A model generated the notes under the pieces. It did no database searches, was not told the origin of the DNA, and worked only from the letters and a program-made list of their open reading frames with translations. Position numbers and translations under genes: made by a program. A DNA stretch of 20,417 nt, taken from contig JANBQS010000346.1 of the NCBI GenBank assembly GCA_027577415.1, positions 1-20,417 on the forward strand, given 5' to 3'. This DNA is from Coemansia sp. RSA 922 (lineage: Eukaryota; Kickxellomycota; Kickxellomycetes; Kickxellales; Kickxellaceae). Positions 16,711-20,417 of this stretch are shown here, piece after piece (the first letter of the stretch is position 1; each line of letters begins with the position of its first letter).

Positions 16711-16877
16711 ACCTGAACCAATTCGATTCAGGTATGTTTATAGAGTATTTCGCTCTATTAGGCGTTATTGCTGGCACACTCACAATTCCAGAGTGTGAAC
16801 TGGCGTTTGTTACTGTAAAATACAAAATAAATCAACCGTGAAACTGGAAACCTAGTCACCTTCCCTCATAGGGACTA
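16711..16877. repeat. Cluster of short perfect hairpins
   Basis: ACCTGAA-N9-TTCAGGT (16711-16733), ATAGAG-N7-CTCTAT (16740-16758), CACACTC-N9-GAGTGTG (16775-16797) and TCCCT-CAT-AGGGA (16862-16874, inside TAGTC/GACTA at 16853-16877) follow one another. The spacing resembles a structured RNA, but the T-arm and anticodon rules of tRNA are not met. Confidence 0.35.
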
Positions 16878-17024
16878 TGAAAAAAAGTACCCACCCCCAT
16901 CAGCACTACTAATTTTGTGTCATATAAGGGTATTTTCCGAACCACGCGCTGTTTCCCTTCCTTTTAGAATGTGTTTCCTAGAAAGCAGAGAGTAATCGAC
17001 ATGTACCCATTTTAATAAAGTGAA

Positions 17025-17321
17025 TTAGCACCTGGGCACTTTTTCAGCACAGTTGCCCACTTGGTTGGCTAGTATCCCTGCTTGGGCAGTGTAGGGAATA
17101 GATTAAAATTCGGTATATAATCTAAATATCAGATAATAGAGGTCTCCACCAAGATCGCCACTCTTTCTACCAGCGAGCAAGACCACATAAGGTCTATTGT
17201 TGTCGTTATGATTTACTATCAAGGAATTTATTCCACTGGATAATTCCACAATGCCATTTTCTCTATAGTAAAGCATGCAAATACGTAATAGCCACTTTAA
17301 AGTAAAGCCAAATATCGGCAT
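17025..17321 (-). pseudogene. Interrupted small frame X1 in the GST 3' flank
   Basis: A minus-strand frame from an ATG (17321) contains a block shared with X2 (SLIVNHN.NNR.YVVLLAG.KSGDLGGDLY). It stops at TAA 17103-17105 and then continues in the same frame through IPYTAQAGILAN.VGNCA to a stop at 17025-17027. X2 keeps the same frame and the same length across the gap, but its internal stop is at a different codon. This is what a decayed gene would look like; a stop-containing short intron is less likely because no consistent splice sites are seen. Function unknown. Confidence 0.35.
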
Positions 17322-17324
17322 TGT

Positions 17325-17330
17325 TTTATT
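17325..17330 (-). terminator. Poly(A) signal AATAAA for GST1
   Basis: AATAAA on the minus strand, 93-98 bases beyond the GST1 stop. It is conserved at the same place in the GST2 copy (20166-20171). Confidence 0.5.
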
Positions 17331-17422
17331 CTTAGCAAAGGAACTACTAGAGAGCTTTTAAAAGAAAGATATGCCACATTTGGCCTTGTCACAAATTAAT
17401 CCATGGATAGATCAATTTTAGT

Positions 17423-18061
17423 TTACCACTGGCAGGTGCTCATGTACTTGACGAGCTTGGAGTCCTTCTCCATTGTGGTCATGACGTTGTTCATCAGGGG
17501 AGCGTTCTTCTTGTTGAATGGCTCCAGCATCTCAGGCATACCCTTCAGAGTGCAGCGGATAGCACACAGGGTACCGAGGAGTGCCAGATCGACGTAGGTA
17601 GTCTTGTTGCCAAAGTAGTGGCCGGTAGATCCGTTCTCCTTCAGCCACTTCTCCTGGTAGGTGACGACGTCCTTGGCCAGGGTCATGAAGCGCTGGATAA
17701 AGTTCGTGCGAGTGGTGGGCTCGGTGATGTTGACAATGAGCTGAGTCATCTGGAACAGGTCGTTCAGCTGGTTGCGGAGCTCGGTCTGGCGGGCCACCAT
17801 CTGGCGGTCCTGCTCAGGAACGCAGAGGTTGTACTTGCACACGAGGTACTGCTCAATGGCCAGAGAGTCGGAGAGGATGAAGCGGGTTCCATCCTTGTTG
17901 GTCTCGACGAGGACGGGAAGCTTGCCGACGGGCTGGTTGATCTTCTCCTGGGGCCACTGGGGAGACTCGAGAGTCCACTTGGCACCGGTGTACTCGAGGA
18001 TGGCCTTGCATGGCTCGGCGCGGCCGGGAGCCTGGAAGTGACGAAGAGTGTAGATCGACAT
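17423..18061 (-). CDS. Glutathione S-transferase, sigma/alpha-like (GST1)
   Basis: A cytosolic GST of 212 residues, the usual length; the family conjugates glutathione to electrophiles or isomerises substrates. The thioredoxin-like N-domain holds GRAEPCK (13-19), a VGKLPVL loop with the cis-Pro (about 45-51), and the glutathione-binding SDSLAI (about 64-69). An all-helical C-domain follows. By eye against sigma GSTs, the position of the catalytic Tyr (residue 8, usually ..YF..xGRAE) is His8, so the standard thiolate-activating residue may be missing. Codon use strongly favours C/G endings, as in QCR2, suggesting high expression. A second copy begins at the right edge of the window. The start is the ATG at 18061 with a TATA box 100 bases upstream. 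Confidence 0.88.
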   Translation of the reverse strand: MSIYTLRHFQAPGRAEPCKAILEYTGAKWTLESPQWPQEKINQPVGKLPVLVETNKDGTRFILSDSLAIEQYLVCKYNLCVPEQDRQMVARQTELRNQLNDLFQMTQLIVNITEPTTRTNFIQRFMTLAKDVVTYQEKWLKENGSTGHYFGNKTTYVDLALLGTLCAIRCTLKGMPEMLEPFNKKNAPLMNNVMTTMEKDSKLVKYMSTCQW

Positions 18062-18160
18062 GGCTTGAGATTGGAAAAGAGAGAGCTGTTTTTTTGTTTG
18101 GATTGGGTTGATAGAACTGATGATGTTGTGATAGATGAAATGGACAGGCGGAGAGTGTTG

Positions 18161-18168
18161 CTTTTATA
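18161..18168 (-). promoter_or_regulatory. TATA box (TATAAAAG) of GST1
   Basis: A clean TATA match on the minus strand, 100 bases before the GST1 ATG. Further upstream, two CCCCT motifs (near 18336 and 18345) match the yeast stress-response element core, which would fit a GST; their use here is inferred. Confidence 0.55.
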
Positions 18169-18386
18169 CGTAGAAATTTGTATATATTGCCAGCGAACAC
18201 CTTTGCCTCCGTGTTGTAGGATTAGGTATTTATTTTGTCCAAGCGAGAGGGTGGGAAAAACAAAGGTATGCACATGCGTACCCTTTATTGCTGTTATATT
18301 GAAGCGAGTGCGTGCTTCTTTTAGAAAACGGTATGTCCCCTTGGAGCCCCTTTTCCCTCTCTGTCTCTCTCAGTGCGACTAGTGTG

Positions 18387-18455
18387 CATATATGCCCGCA
18401 TTTAAGTAGAAGCATAATCAATTGTAGATATGCACTACGTATTCGGGCACATATG
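18387..18455. repeat. Inverted repeat CATATATGCCCG / CGGGCACATATG
   Basis: The arms 18387-18398 and 18444-18455 are complementary at 11 of 12 positions, 45 bases apart, about 330-390 bases upstream of the GST1 ATG. It could be a paired regulator site or a weak RNA hairpin. Confidence 0.35.
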
Positions 18456-19008
18456 TAGAAGACAACGAAAGAGGAGAGAGAAAAGGGGCACCCTATCAGA
18501 ACTACACATGTACAGCTTTTCCCCTGCATATACGTGGGTAAGGGGTGTGCGTGCTTTGCATACTTTGTCTATAGATAATGTGTTGTTGTGGAATAATTGC
18601 CTGATACTGAGGCACAATGGAGCGGGGGTGGAATACCTTTCCTGCGGAGATAAGCGAGAAGTAGATTAGGGTCTACGACACACAGACAACTTGTAAATAA
18701 AAAAGATACCTTACCCTATAATGTGGGATCAAAGGTGTAGCTAATTTAACTAATTCAAGCGATAATCGACGGATAGCAAGCTACTTGCCTGACATTCTGA
18801 GCAACATCGGATGAGTGCTCCGGGTGCAAGCTGTTGCGAATGCCGTGCTCTGAGGAGCTGCAGGATGAGTTGCAACTCCAAGTCACACCATGGGGCGTAG
18901 TTAAGTGTCTCATATATGGTTTTTTTTATCTGAGCTGCGTACTCTTTCCTTTTCTGCAAATTATCTCGCCAACAGTATTTTTAGGCCTTCATGGCAATTA
19001 TCTCTTAT
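18456..19008. other. Intergenic between SSP2 and GST1; GC-richer orphan patch at 18760-18900
   Basis: No gene is supported. The patch at about 18760-18900 is GC-richer than its surroundings, is open on the minus strand (Leu/Gln/Cys-rich translation) and holds a perfect 12-base palindrome GAGTTGCAACTC (18867-18878). It has no counterpart beside SSP1. It may be a remnant of an older gene or mobile element; I cannot identify it. Confidence 0.3.
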
Positions 19009-19014
19009 TTTATT
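19009..19014 (-). terminator. Poly(A) signal AATAAA for SSP2
   Basis: AATAAA on the minus strand, 17 bases past the SSP2 stop, as in SSP1. Confidence 0.45.
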
Positions 19015-19031
19015 ATTGTATTGCCAAAAGA

Positions 19032-19334
19032 CTACCCTCTTCCATTGACTTTAAATGACCGGATAGGGCCGTTAGTGTTATAATGGCTGCCTGGGAAGCT
19101 AATAGGAGTCTCTCCCATTTTATAAGCACAGTTTTCGTCTGCGTAAAAGGCTGTACCGTATCCGGCGATTGCAAGTTTGAGCTGCCCTATATTAAATGTT
19201 GTCCCCAAGCTTCGGCAGTTACCGATGAGATCCTCGACACACTTGTTCTTGACATCATCGGCTACGCAGACATATGTTGACCTGCACACGGTAAGCAGGA
19301 GGCCGAGGATAACGAATAAGACGTGGAAGTGCAT
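19032..19334 (-). CDS. Small secreted protein SSP2 (paralogue of SSP1)
   Basis: The 100-residue product has a signal peptide (MHFHVLFVILGLLLTVCRS) and a mature part of about 80 residues. It aligns without gaps to SSP1 and keeps Cys40, Cys69, the FY.DENC block and the GPIRS.KV end. It also has Cys23 and Cys32, absent from SSP1, so a second disulfide is plausible. The role is unknown; secretion and small size would suit an effector-like, wall-associated or defence protein, none shown. ATG at 19334. It precedes GST1 on the same strand, as GST2 is followed by SSP2, giving a repeated order. Confidence 0.7.
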   Translation of the reverse strand: MHFHVLFVILGLLLTVCRSTYVCVADDVKNKCVEDLIGNCRSLGTTFNIGQLKLAIAGYGTAFYADENCAYKMGETPISFPGSHYNTNGPIRSFKVNGRG

Positions 19335-19615
19335 AACGATTGAAAGGGAGGGCGTAATGAAAAAGGGCTGGTAGGATGTTGGATAGAGAGGAGAGGAGGT
19401 GAAAAGTCAAGGGGTGCGGTTCTATTTAAGAAAAACGTTGTTGTAGTTTGGCCACTACATCGCCAAAATAAATGTGAACTTGAAGCAGACACAAGGACAT
19501 TTGTGTCAATCTTTGAGCAGAAATAATTAGGATACCGTGTCGATCACTCTTTTTATGTGAGAACGGGTATCCAGTGGGAAAAAAAAAACAATAACAAACT
19601 ATATCCCCACCAAAC

Positions 19616-19628
19616 GAATATCCGTTTC
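19616..19628. promoter_or_regulatory. Shared SSP upstream element (SSP2 copy)
   Basis: GAATATCCGTTTC begins 282 bases upstream of the SSP2 ATG; the SSP1 counterpart begins at 283. The flanking promoter sequence is otherwise largely diverged. The left dyad arm (AAACGGA) seen upstream of SSP1 is absent here. Confidence 0.45.
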
Positions 19629-19873
19629 TTACATGGCCCAATGAGCCTCAACATGTGTCCATGGGAGTACTTTACTATTAATAGCTGCGTGTCGTTTGTA
19701 GTACAGGCTGTACACGCTTGGTGGCTCAGTTCAGTCTATATTTTTAAGCTAATAATACCCTATAAAAGCTATTGAACTGATTTTAATTAAGCACACTATT
19801 GGAGATGCTAGAATATTTGTGTCCTAGAAAACAGAGAGTAACCAACATGTACCCATTTTAATAACGTGATAAT

Positions 19874-20162
19874 TCACCTGGACACTTCACCAGCGCAGTT
19901 GCCCACTCGGTTGGCTAGTATCCCTGCTTGGGCAGTGTAGGGAATAGATTTAAATCTGTTAAACGTTTCAAATGTCCGTTAATAGAGGTCTCCACCAAGG
20001 TCGCCACTCTTGCTACCAGCGAGCAAGACCACATAAAGTCTGTTGTTATTGTTATGATTTACTATCAGGGAGGTTATTCCATCGGAATACTCCAACATGT
20101 CTCTTAATATATAGTAAAGCATGCAAACCTGAACTAGCAACGTTAAAGCTAAACATTGGCAT
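19874..20162 (-). pseudogene. Interrupted small frame X2 in the GST2 3' flank
   Basis: Same frame as X1, but the ATG at 20160-20162 is out of register because of a 5-base shortening before the CMLYY block. An in-frame TAA directly follows GGDLY. Beyond it the frame reopens through the IPYTAQAGILAN block and ends at TGA 19874-19876, one codon before the X1 end. At least one of the two copies cannot be a simple intact gene. Confidence 0.35.
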
Positions 20163-20165
20163 TGT

Positions 20166-20171
20166 TTTATT
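20166..20171 (-). terminator. Poly(A) signal AATAAA for GST2
   Basis: Conserved with the GST1 signal at 17325-17330, about 90 bases past the GST2 stop. Confidence 0.5.
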
Positions 20172-20261
20172 CTTATCAAAGGGAATACTAGAGGGCTTTA
20201 AGATGATATGCCACATTTGGCCTTGTCACAAATTAATCCATAGATAGATCAATTTTACAGT

Positions 20262-20417
20262 TTAGCACTCACAGGAATCCATGTAATCGGCGAGCTTGAC
20301 GTCCTTCTCCATCGTGGTCATAATGTTGTTCATCAGAGGTGCGTTCTTCTTGTTGAATGGCTCCAACATCTCAGGCATGCCCTTCAGGGTGCAGCGAATA
20401 GCACACAGGGTACCGAG
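20262..20417 (-). CDS. Glutathione S-transferase GST2, C-terminal part only (window edge)
   Basis: The last 51 codons and the TAA of a second GST are visible; the rest lies beyond the right edge. Against GST1, 43 of 51 residues are identical. Seven of the eight differences fall in the last 12 residues, where GST1 ends CQW and GST2 ends CEC. The first 39 visible residues differ at one position only. Most base changes in the first part are silent, so GST2 was under purifying selection and is probably functional. Whether it keeps His8 cannot be seen. Confidence 0.85.
   Translation of the reverse strand, partial: LGTLCAIRCTLKGMPEMLEPFNKKNAPLMNNIMTTMEKDVKLADYMDSCEC

Larger units (their letters stand above)
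16967..17422. repeat. Duplicated GST 3' flank, copy 1
   Basis: This block matches 19808-20261 in the same orientation, roughly 80-90% by eye, and continues into the GST coding sequence. Left of about 16967 the similarity stops. The best-kept stretch is at about 17053-17102, nearly identical in both copies. It marks the left limit of the GST-side duplication unit (offset about 2.84 kb). Confidence 0.8.
19808..20261. repeat. Duplicated GST 3' flank, copy 2
   Basis: Counterpart of 16967-17422, same orientation, running into the GST2 coding end. Between SSP2 and this block (19335-19807) are the SSP2 promoter and a run of short palindromes, for example CTATTAATAG and GTACAG-G-CTGTAC near 19675-19715. 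No gene is seen there. Confidence 0.8.

Noticed and set aside
16711..16800. tRNA-like series of stems
   Set aside because: The middle loop has A, not T, at the position before the would-be anticodon. The third loop has 9 bases without TTCRA, and there is no acceptor stem.
17618..18382. 254-residue plus-strand frame opposite GST1
   Set aside because: Opposite-strand shadow produced by the strong codon bias of GST1; no family features.
15970..20417. Mobile element as the cause of the GST/SSP duplication
   Set aside because: No terminal inverted repeats, target-site duplications, transposase or reverse transcriptase were seen; simple tandem duplication explains it.
1..20417. CRISPR arrays, rRNA, bacterial operons
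   Set aside because: No regularly spaced repeats, no rRNA-like sequence; gene structure and signals are eukaryotic.

Overview
This window looks like nuclear DNA of a compact, intron-poor fungal genome. The reasons are a fungal-type sugar porter, a histidine-biosynthesis HIS1 gene, a mitochondrial complex III core protein, a CCZ1-type vacuolar Rab-GEF subunit, TATA boxes, AATAAA signals, and long uninterrupted reading frames that each begin at a plausible ATG. The mixture, including a sphingomyelin-synthase-like PAP2 enzyme, suggests an early-diverging (zygomycete-grade) lineage, perhaps Kickxellales. That placement is inference; nothing in the window proves it.

Left to right. Positions 1-595 hold the possible 3' tail of an unidentified gene and the promoter/leader of CCZ1. 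CCZ1 (596-3910, +) is a very long version with a Ser-rich central insertion. Next comes about 2.5 kb of AT-rich, homopolymer-rich intergenic DNA. It holds a candidate 33-codon minus-strand microgene (3985-4086) and ends in a CGG-rich promoter with a TATA box. A 12-TM sugar porter follows (6462-7967, +), convergent with a sphingomyelin-synthase-like enzyme (8049-9539, -). QCR2 (10205-11497, -) is strikingly GC-rich and shares a divergent promoter with an S9 serine peptidase (11765-13822, +). HIS1 (13961-14872, +) has two perfect TGACTCA (Gcn4/CPC1-type) sites in its short promoter. It converges on a TRM61-like tRNA m1A methyltransferase with a probable mitochondrial leader (14907-15818, -).

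The right quarter (15970-20417) is the accessory part. It is a tandem pair of minus-strand cassettes, each a glutathione S-transferase, then a conserved but interrupted small frame ('X'), then a small secreted protein (SSP). SSP1 (15970-16269) and SSP2 (19032-19334) align without gaps over 99 residues at 31 identities. The GST copies are far closer: 43 of 51 residues are identical in the part of GST2 that is visible. Each SSP has the 13-base element GAAYATCYGTTTC at almost exactly the same distance (282-283 bases) upstream of its start codon. This tandem GST/X/SSP array is the best candidate for an undescribed system.

Most other genes are core housekeeping genes with no operon-like logic. Codon use falls into two classes: QCR2 and GST1 strongly favour C/G-ending codons (probably high expression), while HIS1, the TRM61-like gene, the PAP2 enzyme and the SSPs do not.
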